From assembly GCF_947623445.1 (NCBI RefSeq), contig NC_135245.1:5029501-5093500 (forward strand): DNA of 64,000 nucleotides. The letters are read 5' to 3'. A program made the position numbers and the translations under genes. Under the pieces are notes generated by a model. The model was not told the DNA's origin. It did not search any database and saw only the letters and a program-made list of their open reading frames with translations. The DNA comes from Clavelina lepadiformis. Taxonomy: Eukaryota > Chordata > Ascidiacea > Aplousobranchia > Clavelinidae. Shown here piece after piece: positions 1 through 12,887 of the stretch (position 1 is the first letter of the stretch; each line of letters begins with the position of its first letter).

Positions 1-47
1 GCTATATATGAGTTAGTTTGTCCATGTCTATAAATATAGGTCTATTG

Positions 48-406
48 CAGGGGTCGGGAACCTTTTTGGCGAAGGGAGCCATGAAAGCCACATCTTTTTA
101 ATTTTATTTCCGTTAGAGCCATATAATATTTTTCAGCAATTAATGCAACTAACGTGTGCATTTTTAAGCAAAACCAACAATTTTAGACAAAGGTAAATGT
201 CTGAATTTACTCTTTAATAACATGCTACTTACTGTTAATGCGATTTCTGGTACTGCATGGTACAGAAATTACAGAACTACAAATAACAGAAGAGTTTTCT
301 TCGTAACAATCGTGTTGAGAAATGCCAGCTTAGATTTATCTGCGAGCCAGATGCCGTCATAAAAAGAGCCACATCTGACTCGCGAGCCATAGGTTCCCAA
401 CTTCTG
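48..406. mobile_element. hAT-type MITE with degraded ends
   Basis: The left end reads CAGGGGTCGGGAACCT and the right end AGGTTCCCAACTTCTG, its imperfect inverted complement. The flanks are GTCTATTG on the left and GCTTATTG on the right, an 8-bp target duplication with two mismatches, as expected of an old hAT insertion. Several copies of a GAGCCA(C/T) motif lie just inside both ends. No transposase frame is visible, so this is a non-autonomous copy. It lies in or upstream of an intron of the EGF-like gene. Confidence 0.7.
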
Positions 407-1231
407 GCTTATTGCATAAATTAAAGAATTTTTTAGTTTGTTTTTTATTCCGGGGTTTGGATTACTTTAGCGTTGAGTGGATAAACAACCAACAATAAAA
501 ACTGGTTTTCGTTTTTTTGGTTAACCAGTATACGCATAAATAATCAAACTAACATTTAAATGTTTACCTTCAGTGCGTAATATTTGCAACTTGTGATTTT
601 GGGTAAGAATGAAATAGCCAAAATACTAGAAAACATGGTAGAAAACGTAGTTTACCAACATTCCGGAAATTTTATTCTTACTCGAAATGATTCACTGAAT
701 ACGAAATCAGGGAACCGGTAACCATAACTTCACGTAATAGTCGGTACTGGAGTCTAGCACTTTTTACTTTATGCTAATGTAATTTAAAGCTCTGATTTCA
801 TGGCAAGCAATGGTGCAAATCGTATGAACAAGAAAGAGATAGCAGTCTTTATGAGTTTAAGAAATCACCAGGAAGCAAAGAAATTGGGAGTAAACAGTAG
901 CTTGTAAACTTTAGCTCTTTCAGATTGTTTATTGATTAATAAATGAGGGTTGCATTAAAAGACAAATGTTTGTGAACTATGCAAGACGATAACCCGACAA
1001 TTATGTTTGCAGTGGTCTCCTTGTTTAGTGAATACGCATAAATTGATAAGCATTGTACTGCTTGAAAGTAGATAACTTGGTTGAAGGTAAACGTGTACTT
1101 TGCTACAAAATTAATCATAAATATTTTCCTTTTTTTACCACAGTTTACAATAAATGGTACACATCTGATTCATATACGTTGGCCTAACTCATCAGGCACA
1201 GTTATAAACTTTGGTGATTTTGTCAACTTAG

Positions 1232-1695
1232 AACAATGGCGGCTGTTCTCATTTCTGTAAGGGCACTAACACACTAGTGGCACAATGTTCTTGTCCACCT
1301 GGTTACACTTTACACAAAAACAAAAAACTCTGCATCGAGCTATTGGAATGTAAGTTAATTTTCCCTAAATGCCTTTGTAATGTTAAGATTGCATTAAATA
1401 CGCAACTGTATTAAAACATATTTTATGATAACAATTGTTTTGTTTTCTATCAGCAAATGAACGTGTTCAGAACAAACCCGTTAATGTTCCACCTGGCCAG
1501 AAAGACTACATACTGGTTGATCGTGACATCGTTCTAGGAAGTGCCGCTCTTCTTGCTTTCTTGATTGCAATGACAGTTTTTGTACTTTTCACTAACAAGT
1601 ACTTTCATCTCAAACAAGTAATAGGCCGGTGTTACCCACTACCTCGACAAACTCAGCCTACCTTCTCGACGGTACAAGATGCACATTATATTTAA
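1232..1695 (+). CDS. EGF-like single-pass membrane protein, C-terminal part (5' part outside window)
   Basis: Two exons are visible: 1232-1349 and 1454-1695. The first, after an acceptor (AACTTAG), encodes an EGF-like module. It begins NNGGCSHFC and has a later CSCPPGY, the NGGCS pattern of LDL-receptor-type EGF repeats. It ends at GGAAT|GTAAGT. The second exon follows CTATCAG and stays in frame. It encodes a short juxtamembrane stretch, a hydrophobic helix (about GSAALLAFLIAMTVFVLF) and a roughly 36-residue tail ending DAHYI before TAA. The product is therefore a type I surface protein with an extracellular EGF repeat next to the membrane. No upstream exon could be assigned within the window. 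The family is not recognised beyond 'EGF-TM'; the tail has no NPxY motif. Confidence 0.7.
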
Positions 1696-1824
1696 CGTGG
1701 TTCTTCTTTGAGATAATATGGTATGTAGTTTTTTACCTGTAAAGAAACAAAAAATGTGCGATCTTTGTCACCTTCCATCGAAACCACGGGTGGAATTGTT
1801 AATCTTTAACGTACTACTGAGCGT

Positions 1825-1834
1825 AATAAATAAA
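1825..1834 (+). terminator. Poly(A) signals of the EGF-like gene
   Basis: Two overlapping AATAAA hexamers lie about 130 bp after the stop codon of the EGF-like membrane gene and fit its 3' end. Confidence 0.45.
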
Positions 1835-1839
1835 CGCTT

Positions 1840-4106
1840 CAATTTTTATCAGCATGTATACGTATATATTTTAGTAGTATTTTATGATATAATATTAGTA
1901 GTATTACTAAAATGTTGGTCACAAATATCAGATTGTTGGCTTAAAACGTATAAATTACAGACATCATTTCTTTTTTAAGTCAGTAGTTGTTGTTATTCTG
2001 TGTTGTTACAGCGTTTCTAACTTATATGTGATTTTTGTGGAGCAACAATCATATCGTGTACTTTTGTTCGTGGGAAATAGTATCAGTGCATATTACCTAA
2101 GTCTCATCTGTGTCTTGCATCTTGTGTGTTGTTTAGTAGCCTTTTGGATGTTTTACTGATGTTAACAATTGACTGAGCAATGTGGCTGGTTAATGTCAAG
2201 AATAATATAGTCTTGGTTAAATTTCCCTGGTAAAATATCTATATGTTAGCAGTAGTTACAGGACCCGCATAAGGCCAATACGATCGCGCTGAGCCCCACA
2301 CTGCTTAGCATCGAACTAAAATAACAACTTGGCTTTTGTTTTGCACAGATAACATTGTGATTTTCCAATTTGTTCTCGAATAAAAGAAAAAGTTTTGCTG
2401 AAAGTATATTACGAACTAAACCTTTGATGGAAAATGATTTGCAAAGTGTTAATATTTGGCCTTATTATTATGTTATTTAAAATCGGCAAAGGGCGGCCTC
2501 GCCATCAGTTCTCGCATTGGGTCCCGCGCTTGCTCGGATCGGGCCTGAGTAGCCATTATGAGAAGTGCTACGCTCGAAGATCATAACCGCAGCGGTTTCC
2601 AACCTATTTTTATACCGCGGTCCGGTTTCATGTTAGCTATAGGACTCCTTTTTTACTGGCCCTCTTTTCCTCTGTCGGACATAATTATTGTTTCCGAATG
2701 ATACCAAATCTCATTTTGAATGATTCGTCATAATTAGTTGTTATCTTATTAGTTAACCACAGCTATAATGTTAATAACGAATCATATAAGTTACAAATCG
2801 ACGACCGATTCAAAGAACATTGGAAACAAACATCTTTTTTTAAGGACGAAAATCAAATGGATTTTGGGAAGCTAGCTAGCTAAAGTCAAAGAACTATGCA
2901 GTATGAACACAACAGCTGTTTACTTCCAGCTTGAAAGCAGCTCCAAAATTACAGTAAGTGTATCGTGAGGTTACTGCAAAAGTTATAGGCTACCAAAATG
3001 AGATTAATATTGCAATTAAGTTTACAAAAATCATCAAGAAGCACAGATAAAAACTGAAATTCAATAAAAAGCTTCTGCAATTGTTGAAACACTGGACAAG
3101 AAACACCAAAGTTAATTGTTGGATCGAAAAATTTATAAGCACATTAGGCCTGTGCGGCCAAGGTGATGGTTTAATTCGTTGTAGTGTATGTATCTTAAAG
3201 TATAATCAAATTTGACAGTATATCTTAACGTTAACGATTAGCAAAGATTTGTTGGAAAATCCAGCTGTTTAGTCACATGGAGAACTCAGATATCAACAAG
3301 CCAAGAAAACTTTTTTACGGAGGCAAATATGTCAAGTATTTTCCGGGTTAAGTATGCTGTTAAACGTTAACAATATTTTGTGCCAGAATTCCACAATATT
3401 TATGGAAGTAAACGACTTATTTACCTCAATGTAGCTATATGACTTAGATCAATCCAGTCTTTTGGGCGGACTACTGGCAGTCGTGGCGAAATACAAAGAA
3501 GCAGGAATGCCATTGCTAGACATTTTAATTTCTTTCCCGACGCCTATTCCAATCCCACTGGATTCTCGATTTGAATTTGGATGGCATGGGTAGGACAGCT
3601 CAACCGGTGTCGGTCGCTTTATATCTCAACTCTTCAGAAATAAAGGGTAGTAGGCTATACTCTACGTATTCTGAGTGTGGCTGGAGGAGCAAAGTGCAGA
3701 CAACTTTTCGTATGCCTATGGTATAATGATAATCTTTATTTTCGGAGTGAAGCTGAAGAAAGTCTTTGCTTTTGAACTGTTTACTAGGTCCACTGAACAG
3801 AAGCAAGCATCGTTAATCCCATGCCCAAGGGCATTAAGCCTCAAAAGTGGCATTATCAATTAACGTCATACTTTATTGCTCCATCAATCGAGACCCTGGC
3901 GGAAAACACGGTCTGTCGGTCAGTGCATTGTTTAGTAGATGATCTAGGGGCTGCTCAACTTCTATCCTAACGTCCAGTTTGGGTGACCGAAAAATATTTC
4001 GGGCACTGCTTGTAGTTCAAACTACGATAAAGACGACGGCCAGTTTTATTTTCTGTAAAGGTATATGGATGAAATTTATTTAGGAAAAGTTGCAGAAGGC
4101 ATATTG
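1840..4106. other. No gene seen; repeat-like fragments
   Basis: No coding exon could be supported. A stretch at about 2590-2640 begins CAGCGGTTTCCAACC, like a hAT left end, but no partner end or target duplication was found. GC-richer fragments at about 2270-2320 and 2480-2580 look like transposon debris. Confidence 0.4.
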
Positions 4107-4114
4107 ATATAGGC

Positions 4115-4606
4115 CAGGGGTGGCCAGACCTGATTCATGCTCGAGCCGCATATAACAAATTCCAGTTTTAAAAGAGCCACAACACAAAACAATAAAAAAC
4201 ACGAATTTATTCACTTACAACGAAGTGTAGCTATTGATAAACATTAGTGCTGCGTGGTGATACTATGAGTCTCCACCTGGGCTTCACCAACTCTTTTTGC
4301 AATTATTGGTATAACCGTAACCAAGACTTAAAACTAGGTCAGCCCTGACGTACAGCTTCAATTTGACAGTTTACTTAACTACAGTGTACAAGTTAGCACA
4401 CTTCTGTACAATAATGTACTTTTTGGAGTGTAATTTGATTATTACTAACAATGAGTCCATGGTTACTACGTGTGATAGGACGCATTGTTTCATAATCTGA
4501 TCAAACAACTCGTCTAGACCGGGAAAATGCATGTCTAATTCAACAATGCTAATTCATTAAAGAGCCGCAATCAAAGGCTCAAAGAGCCGCAGTTTGGCCA
4601 CCCCTG
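4115..4606. mobile_element. hAT MITE, 492 bp (short form of the 52 kb element)
   Basis: The ends are CAGGGGTGGCCAGACC and GGTTTGGCCACCCCTG-like (the right end reads AGTTTGGCCACCCCTG), inverted repeats of each other. ATATAGGC occurs on both sides (4107-4114 and 4607-4614), a perfect 8-bp target duplication that identifies a hAT superfamily insertion. The subterminal and internal sequence is closely similar to the reverse complement of 52072-52912, which is longer and keeps transposase fragments. This copy has no coding sequence. Confidence 0.9.
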
Positions 4607-4614
4607 ATATAGGC

Positions 4615-7600
4615 TATGGTTTCACAATCACGCAAACAGTAGCTTACTATAATGATCAGGGCCGGATTAAGATTTTTAGAGGCCCAACTCACTAAAAATT
4701 GGTGCCCCATAAAACTGTACTGTAATAGAAAAATTTACATTAACAAACCATAAAATAACATTCATTTGATCAAGTACTCAACATTTGATGAACTTATCTG
4801 AATCTAGTGATTAATTCATTTAAAAATTAATATAGGTTCAAAATAAAGCGTAGGATATTTATTTTATTGCACACTTAAAAGCGTAACAATAAACATGCAT
4901 ATTTTTCTATTAATTTATGTTTTATTTTTTAACGTAATTTTTTTCTTTTAACAGCACTACACCAAACATTTACGCAAAACACTATAATTTGCAGTTTTTC
5001 GATAGATATCACAGGTCACATGGTCTCTTTCAAAGATCCCACAAGTGGACCAGCAAGCAGATAAACATTAAATTTTGATTTTAAAATTAGGTTGTTTTGA
5101 GTGCCTTGAAAAAAATTGAGCCCTCCAATATTTCAACTAAGTATACAATCTAACAAAACAAAACATTTCAAAACAAAATGTTTTAAAACTTTTTTTTTTG
5201 TTAGTTAAGAATGAGAAGATTTTGGTCTCATTGTTATCACACTTCCCCTATTATGTTATAACTGTTTCAAACTTATCTTCCTTCTAATGTGCAACCTCAG
5301 TTTTTTACTTACTTGCTTAAAATGGCATAGAAATAGAAGGTGGCGATAAAAAACATAAAATACGAAACGCCATGTAACGATAAACGTAAGCATAGCGCCA
5401 CATTTCCATATAAGGGCATATTTCATTACGCTGGATGAAGCATTTCCTTGTGTGTTTGGGAAACTGGGCGGTGGCATGGTATGGTGTGATTGGCTTACCT
5501 GAAAGAATGTCCTTTTATGGTTAGCTAACCGGCTGACAGCTACCATGCCGAGTATGAAAGATTTTTAAATGTTGTGGTTATCGGTAGACGTTTTTCATTT
5601 GGTTTAAGAGATTGTTTGTCTTCATTCATTCGCTTTATTTTTCGCCTTAAATGTTGGAGACGAAAGATGTAAACTCTTACTTTTTCCAGTTTAACACTCA
5701 GCCGATAGGCTATAACCGATCAGTCGGTACGGTAAGACAACAGATCACGAAACTACTGCGTTTCGGTGAAAGTCAATTGAGTGTAGGCTAGTTTATGTAT
5801 TCAGTAACGATTAAGCCTAATCTGCCAATAGCTAGGCTAATTATAAAGTAGTCGGTTGGCACATTTTAAAGCGGTGAAGTTGATTTTATTGTTTTTTTTA
5901 TCGATTTACAGTGAGTTCCTATTGTGTGATACAGTGGTAGAAGTAAACTAGCCTATATCTACCGGTGTAAGCCACAAAGGAAAGTAGACGCACAACAAAA
6001 CCTGCACGCACGAGATTCATCATCTATACGCCTATTATTTTACCCATCACGCCGATTTATAATAGCTAAATAAACAAAGAAAAACTGGTTGTTTAAACGC
6101 CAATTTATAATAAACAATAATGAATTAGGGTCGGATAGCAAGTCTACGAAAGGGCCCAGTGTCCGAATTTTACCAAAACATTGCTATTTTAATATTAATT
6201 CTTGTTTAAATTTATTGGAATTTTTGCAGGTTATAAGCAAGATTCTTCATCTACCTGTAAACCAAATTTGAAGTCTCTACGTACAATAAATATTAATTTT
6301 TATCGCGTCAAACTCATTCACTTCGGAAAAACCTAATTTTGAAACTTTAATTGAAATTTCAATGTCCAGCGCAAAAACTGTGATATCTCACGAAAGAAAC
6401 AAGTTAGAGAGCTCTTTTTTGCACACTTGCGCATTAATGCCTCTATGTTTCTTAAAATTTTCGGGAAGCCATCTTTTATTTAGGTTTCTTTTATAACTAC
6501 TTTCTCTGCTTGGGTGTGAAATTTGTGGTGGAGCCAGTGTATGAATAAGATCAAATATGGCAAAATGCAATGTTATCAATAGCAAGTTAAGTTACTCAAT
6601 GTCTATGGAAAAGCAGGTTACGATACTGGATATGTTAGAAATGTTTAATTTATATACCTACTAAAACTACATATATACAAACATTAAAATATAATATTCA
6701 ACAAGCATATTTAACTCCCTGCTCGTATTTTCCAGTCCAAAGGCCCTACTGGAAAGCTTGCTTAATACTTGTTTTTTGTGCCAATTTTCTGGGGAAGAAT
6801 TGCTGTTTTAACCTATACTCTATGCACGGCTGCCAAATTAGGGAGTCTGTACAACATCCATATTTTGGCGCAAGGTGTTGCATTTTTTTGAAATCTTAAG
6901 ATGTGTTAAAATGATTTAAGTTTTCCAAAACTGCCGTAAAAGTTGCAAAAAAATAATACTTCAGCATTAAGCCAATTATTTTACAAACCATCATTCTGAA
7001 ACTTCACACGACGCATTAGCTCCAAACTCAATGTCAGATCCTACAGGAGCATAATTATGTGGTGTGTTGTCATAACTGCGTATTAAATGTGATCATACGG
7101 AATACACAAAAGTTACAAGAATTGCCGCAACCATACCTGATAAAGTTTACGTAATAAAGAAACAACATCTTCTATAATAGTAGTAGTCTATGGTGATATT
7201 CTTCTTATGCTGTGCAAATTGATCGGCGCAAAACCTCTGCAGACTTTCAAAGCGTGATAAATACAGTTTTTCATGATGGAGACGTATCTGGTCATCTTCA
7301 CTTAACAAGATGTCACATCGCCGAGACAAAAGTAGCATGTTTATTATAGTCCTCTTTCAATTAAATTCCAACTTTGTCAATGGACAACAAGATATGTGCA
7401 ATCAAGTAGAATAAGTTTCACTCGATTGTACCAAAAGCGATCATCCTTGTTTTTTAACCATTTCCATTCCAAAAAATTAGGCATGTATAGAGCATGTTGT
7501 TTTATTATAACAAGGAGTTTTTTAATTGCGCTAATAAACGAGAGCGGCAACGCACACAGTTTGCATTGTTGTCACTCAAATTATCATGGCTAAGCTAAAA

Positions 7601-7690
7601 AATTACTAACACAAATAGAGAAAAAACTGTTCCAATCTCAATATGACATACAAAAATATATGTGGGCTTCTTTATGCCTTGCGTTTAATT
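4615..7690. other. No gene supported; repeat remnants
   Basis: A stretch starting at about 4659 (CAGGGCCGGATTAAGA) resembles a DNA-transposon end, but its partner could not be found. A minus-strand frame at 5256-5546 (96 codons) has an ATG followed 48 bp later by a good splice donor (FFQ then GTAAGC) and could be a first exon, but no second exon was found. Nothing else is convincing. Confidence 0.35.
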
Positions 7691-7694
7691 TCTG

Positions 7695-8625
7695 CAAATA
7701 AGTTTTTTTAGATAAGTTCTTTAACGTTACCTGATTTTCTGGTTTTGTTAAACACTTTGTATCAAAAGCGATAGCGCAATATAGATAAAGCTTCCATGTG
7801 CACTAAAGCTGTGTGTGAGATCTAACAATCACTTTTCGGATAACATATCTTGGCATCGTTAATGAACGCATTTCATTTTTAGCAAAACTATTAATGGCCA
7901 AAGAGTATCCAACAAAACGCATTATCCTTGGTAACCAACAACCCATGCAGATTTGCATTCGGTCTTTTACTTTGAGTAATTTAACAAGGAAAGCAAGCAG
8001 TGAAGTGAGCTTGGCTCAGAACAAATTAGTCTTTTAAAAAATGGCGCAAATATTTTAGGCTCTCTAGCAAATATTCTATGGCGATTTGAAGGCAAGTACA
8101 CCAGCGGCAAAATTCCTATTTCTTGGAGAATTCTCATTTTAAAAACTTGGTCAAATTTTTTGCAAATAAGATGTTTTTACATAGGTCCCCTGACATTATG
8201 TTATCTCGTTAACTAAAACTTATCAAAGGCTCTGGTGCAATACTGATATATAGGCTTGTACTGTGTCAGTGTGCTCTGAAGCTGTATGTGAGTTGTGATG
8301 CAACAATTGCTTTTCGGATGACGGCATCGTTAATGAATGCATTTATTGTTTCTGCGAACGTATCAATCACCAACAGGCACTGTAATCAACGAAATGCGTT
8401 GCCCAAAGCAAGCAAGGCAAGCACCAAATCTTGAAGGTTTACATATAGTTTTATACTTCGGATAGTTTAACAGTGAAAGCAAGCAGTGGAGTGAACTAGG
8501 CTAAGTAAGATTTAATATTTAAAAGTGCACAAATATTTGTAGCTCAGTAACCAATGCAATGTTGACGGAGATATCAGATATGAAAGCATGCCAACCAATT
8601 GTATAACTTGGCAAAATTTTTGTTT
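7695..8625. repeat. Diverged tandem duplication, two units of about 465 bp
   Basis: The unit at about 7695-8160 is repeated at about 8161-8625. Matching landmarks in the same order include TGCAAATAAG, CTTTTCGGAT, GCATCGTTAATGAA, GAAAGCAAGCAGTG and a CAAATATTT tract. The copies differ by many substitutions and small indels. They lie directly upstream of the cofilin start, so the second unit may include part of its promoter. Confidence 0.6.
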
Positions 8626-8955
8626 TGTGTGAATCTGAACAGTTAACACCCTCCTTATTTTCTAGACCCGCCTTTGTTTGTTGATATTTCATTGTGTCAT
8701 AACCATGGCCTTACTTTACCACAGTGTTGTGTTTTTAAAAGTCATAATACGTTTTTAAATGCAGACTTTCATTCAAAATTAAATTTTTGGGATTTTAATA
8801 ATCACGTTCTTGTTCCTAAATGTGTCAGTGTAAGCCATAAGTTTAGTTTCTGTTTACCATAAAATGCATTTCATAACAATAAAATTTTCTACAGAAAATA
8901 GGTTTTGAGTGTATATATTGAAGAATCTTACAATAACCAGACACTGCCTAGTAAA

Positions 8956-11900
8956 ATGGTAAGCTAATTCTTTTCTACTTAAACACACATTAAATTTATA
9001 AAATGCACGTAAGCAAATGTATTAACTTTTTTTAAAATTATTTGTAGGCTAGTGGAATCAAAATTGAAGAGGAAACCAAGACTGAAGCATTGAAATGTGG
9101 GAAAGTTGGTGGTTACAAAGCTTTAATCATGCAAATTGTAAAAAATACCAGCAAACTTGAAGTAGTTAGAATGATTGAGACAATTCCGTTTTTCAAAGAT
9201 GAAATGCATTTTGATAAAGTAGTTGAACTTCTTAATAACGTATGTGGTGGCGATCAACCTGCATATTTACTCTTCGATTGTGACTATGTTTCACATGATT
9301 CAAGAAAAAGCTCCACACTCGTGTTTCTTTCGTGGTAAGTTTATTATTTATATCTGCAACATACGGCTACAGGAAAAAGTATGTTTGCCTTTGTGTAAAG
9401 TTTAACACTTGGCAGACATCGTTAAACACATTGAGTATAATATTCGAAAAAAAGTGAATTTTTCCAATTTTCGTTATGTTCATCGCAAAATTAGATCATT
9501 GTTACTAATTTAAAATTTTTTTAACCACTGCATTACATTGTAACACATCACAGTAAAAGTATTTTTTTAGAGATGTGTTAAACTAAAAATTATTTGGGTT
9601 TTTGCGACATCAAGTATCTTGTTTAGTATTAACGAACCGAAATTTATCCGTATCTGTTTGCCGGCCTCAAATCTTGACATCAGTTGAACACGCGTTTAAC
9701 ATCAATTTGCTCTACTCGTGTTTTTTGTGTCTTGGCTACGTTATTTTGATAACTTAATCGTTCTACACTTAATCCGTAATAGCAGTATAAGACAACTTGC
9801 AATCATTTGGGTATTTCAAGCACCTATTGTTTTATTTTCCTCATCTAACTAGCCCTCTCGTCAGCTTTGTTATGATCAACGTAGCAACTTTATCTTCAAC
9901 AGAAAGTCAGTTTGTTTGTCTGCCAGTAACTCGATTAACGATACTAAATATTTTTCCAATGTAATTTTCCATAACATTTGATAATGCAAACTCGATGCAA
10001 ATAAAAAAATTTAAAAAAAAACGCAATTCTTGCGTCAGAGCCGATGTAAAGTTGAATAATTGGTAAAGTAATTATGTCTAACACTCCACATTGTCACGAG
10101 TAAAGCATTAGACTCGCTCAATGCTACTCCAGTTGTTTTTGGAGAAGCCTGTCCTTAAAAGGATTATTAGATTGTTTAATGTCGAAGTAAAAAACAATGA
10201 CAAGCAAGGCAGCATCTGATATTACATCAAAGTAACGCTGTAGCCTAATCTAGTTTTATTTAGTTAAACATAGTCTTGCGACTTAACTAGGTGTCATAAG
10301 CAGAGGGTCAGCGCTTTTCTGGTATTAACATAGCGAAGAACGAATGGAATTGTGTTCATTGAATTAAGGAAAATTTGTTGGCTTTTTGATTTTTAAAACG
10401 GGGTACGAGTACAACCAAACACTACTCATAATTTTAAACAATAAGTTAACGGAATTATTGATCGTATATTTACACCAAAAGAAACAGGCTCAAGCTCGCA
10501 TTAATAAGTTATAATTAACTTTTGAGATGCTATTGTTTTGTGCTTTTGCAATACCATTGAAGTTAACATTGTTGACCCTGCCAAAATTATTTTTTTGATA
10601 TTAAAAGTAATGTATTCAAATTAGGAAACTCATAAAGCGGAAAAAGCTGTGAACTCTTGAAGTATTTTCGCTTTACTGCAATTTTATGTGAATACAACAA
10701 CAAAAGCGCATAATAAAAATTTTTTTATGATTTAATAAAAGCAAGGAAACTAAAATTGGTTAACGTAATTTGCGCTTAGTTTGATGTAAAAACTTTCCCT
10801 GTTGAAGCAGTAACGTTATAATCATTGGTAAATGATATTTGTAGGCAAATAGTACACATTATTCTTTCGAACACGAATACTGCTAATTTACTATTATTTG
10901 CCGAATATATTTGGTTTCGTGTGTGTAGCGGCACATCCCTATTATTGTTACATTTGTAATGTTCTCATAGTAATAAAATCAGGATCATATCTGTGGTAAG
11001 CACAACTTGTACTACGTCACATTCAGCCAATTGTGTGACATACTTGTGCCGTGTCACACAGAGCTGTGTAGTCAAAGGAATTTTGGGTCAGAAAAGTTGG
11101 TATCTGTTAAATTGTTCTATCTTGCTGATTTAACTCCAGCTGATCACAACCACTTAAATGCGGAAAACTTTCTTGTTTTTGACACATTTTACTTAACCTT
11201 GATCTATTGTGTTGTAGAAATTTAAGTACAATTTTCATGAAGAAAATGTTTAAAACATCAAACATCTTGTGGTTTCTATTCTATTAAAAGTATTATTGGA
11301 AAATGAGTAATGAAGATAAGAGTTTTAATAAACAAAATGTTTTAAATAGGATTCCAGACAACATTGGAGTAAAGCAAAGAATGTTGTATGGTTCAACTGC
11401 AACATCTGTGAGGCAAGCTTTAGATGCCCCTGTCCTTTGGGAGGTAAATGGGTGTGCACTAGCTATGAGAACAGTGTTTGTCAAACAGAATTTTTTGTGA
11501 CTCAAAAATTGTTTGTAAAAAAGCTTAATTGTAACCCCATTTAGTTACTACAGTTGAACTTCTTTACTACCTACCCCATTTATTAGTAGGTTTATATCTC
11601 CATAATGTTCAAATTTTCAAGTCGCGAATTAAGCCATTGCCTTTTGCTCATATCGGTAACAGAAAACACCATCATAACGTAAACATGGATTCAGCGTCAA
11701 AGTTTTGCTTTGAAATGTGCTTTGTTAATTGATAAAAGCATTTATTACTGTACAATTAACAATTATTTATATCACAAAGGTATATTAATTTGATACAAAA
11801 ATGACAGACGTTGCGTTGACGACACTTGCGTTGATTTCCGCAAAGAAAATTGTGGTTTTGTATTTCTCCATTTATATTAAACCAAAAGAACATAATTTCT

Positions 11901-12679
11901 GCATGCAATGATTTTAAACCATACGAAAGTGTGTTTATTGTACAGTAGTTGTTGCAATGGTTCTCCTACGCTGAAGGCTAGTGATAACTCACACTGCGCT
12001 TATCATTTCATTTGTTAGCCCATTATTGCCTTATTGCAGAAGCATATTTTAATTGCACAAATGGATGTGGCAGCGTCAAACGGCTGTTTTGTTGTTTTAC
12101 GATCAAGAATTTTCGTGGAGTTCAATTTAAATCATTTCATTTGCTTTAGTTAGATTTGAAACATGTCACGTTCAGTGGTGTTCCCTTAAAGCTCTGACCA
12201 CCGTATTTGCTCACACACTTCAATACTGTACCACATTATTAATATAATTGCCAACAAACATCTAAGCTGTTTCACGTGTACAGAATGACATTATTATGTA
12301 TGAGTCTAGATGGCAAATGACGTGAAATGCGATGCTTTCAATGTTATTTTACATTTTTTTTGTTCTTTACATTGATCTTTTTCTTACTTGAATAGCTTAG
12401 GTCACAACAAACTATAGTTAGAAGGTATACATTTTCAATTCGCCCGCTATACCTTATAACGAGGCTTGACTGCACAAGCAAATATAGCTATTTTTGAATG
12501 AAACATACTTGCAGCCTTTTTAATTATGGTTAACTTTTATTTTTTAATTATTTTTATATTTAATTATCTTCTTTACGGTTTTAATTCAGTGCCAAGATCT
12601 ATCTGATTTGAAGGCGGAAGAACTATTCAGCAAGGTGGGGCAAAAAAAAGCACAGAGAGTGATGGGCTGTGATAGATGA
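8956..12679 (+). CDS. Actin-depolymerising factor / cofilin
   Basis: Four exons join in one frame to give 157 residues: 8956-8958 (ATG only), 9048-9334, 11350-11443 and 12590-12679 (stop TGA). ADF/cofilin binds actin monomers and filaments in the cytoplasm and severs and recycles filaments. Supporting features are the single ADF-homology domain length and the order of family landmarks: an N-terminal ASGIK, a central YLLFDCDY before STLVFLSW (strand of the domain), and KQRMLYGSTATSV, the counterpart of the KMIYASSK actin-binding helix. An intron directly after the initiator ATG is a known feature of animal cofilin genes. The domain is divergent, so the choice between cofilin and ADF is open. 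GMF was considered but lacks its signature. The second intron is about 2 kb and holds no recognisable gene. Confidence 0.88.
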
Positions 12680-12842
12680 ACATCACATCACTGAAGTGTT
12701 GTAAAATTGTACTGTTTTCATATTCAGAATGACAAAACTTGAAAATTATTAATTGATTGATACTGCAACAGACTAACTGCGCGTTCACTACATTCCCACC
12801 CCCATATTAATTCTGTGTGTTGCTGTAGATATGTATGAAAGC

Positions 12843-12848
12843 AATAAA
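12843..12848 (+). terminator. Cofilin poly(A) signal
   Basis: AATAAA lies 164 bp after the cofilin stop codon and 40 bp before the stop codon of the convergent PACS gene. Confidence 0.5.
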
Positions 12849-12868
12849 AGATCATGGTAGAATTGAGT

Positions 12869-12874
12869 TTTATT
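12869..12874 (-). terminator. PACS poly(A) signal, very close to stop codon
   Basis: On the minus strand AATAAA begins 14 bases after the PACS stop codon (12888-12890). If used, it leaves a 3' UTR of only about 30-40 bases and makes the two convergent transcripts nearly or actually overlap. Confidence 0.4.
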
Positions 12875-12887
12875 ACTTTAAGTACGC

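Noticed and set aside
2590..2640. hAT-like left end CAGCGGTTTCCAACC
   Set aside because: No right end or 8-bp duplication could be located.
5256..5546. 96-codon minus-strand frame with a hydrophobic segment
   Set aside because: It might be a first exon (good donor after 16 codons), but no matching second exon or family was found, so it is not called a gene.
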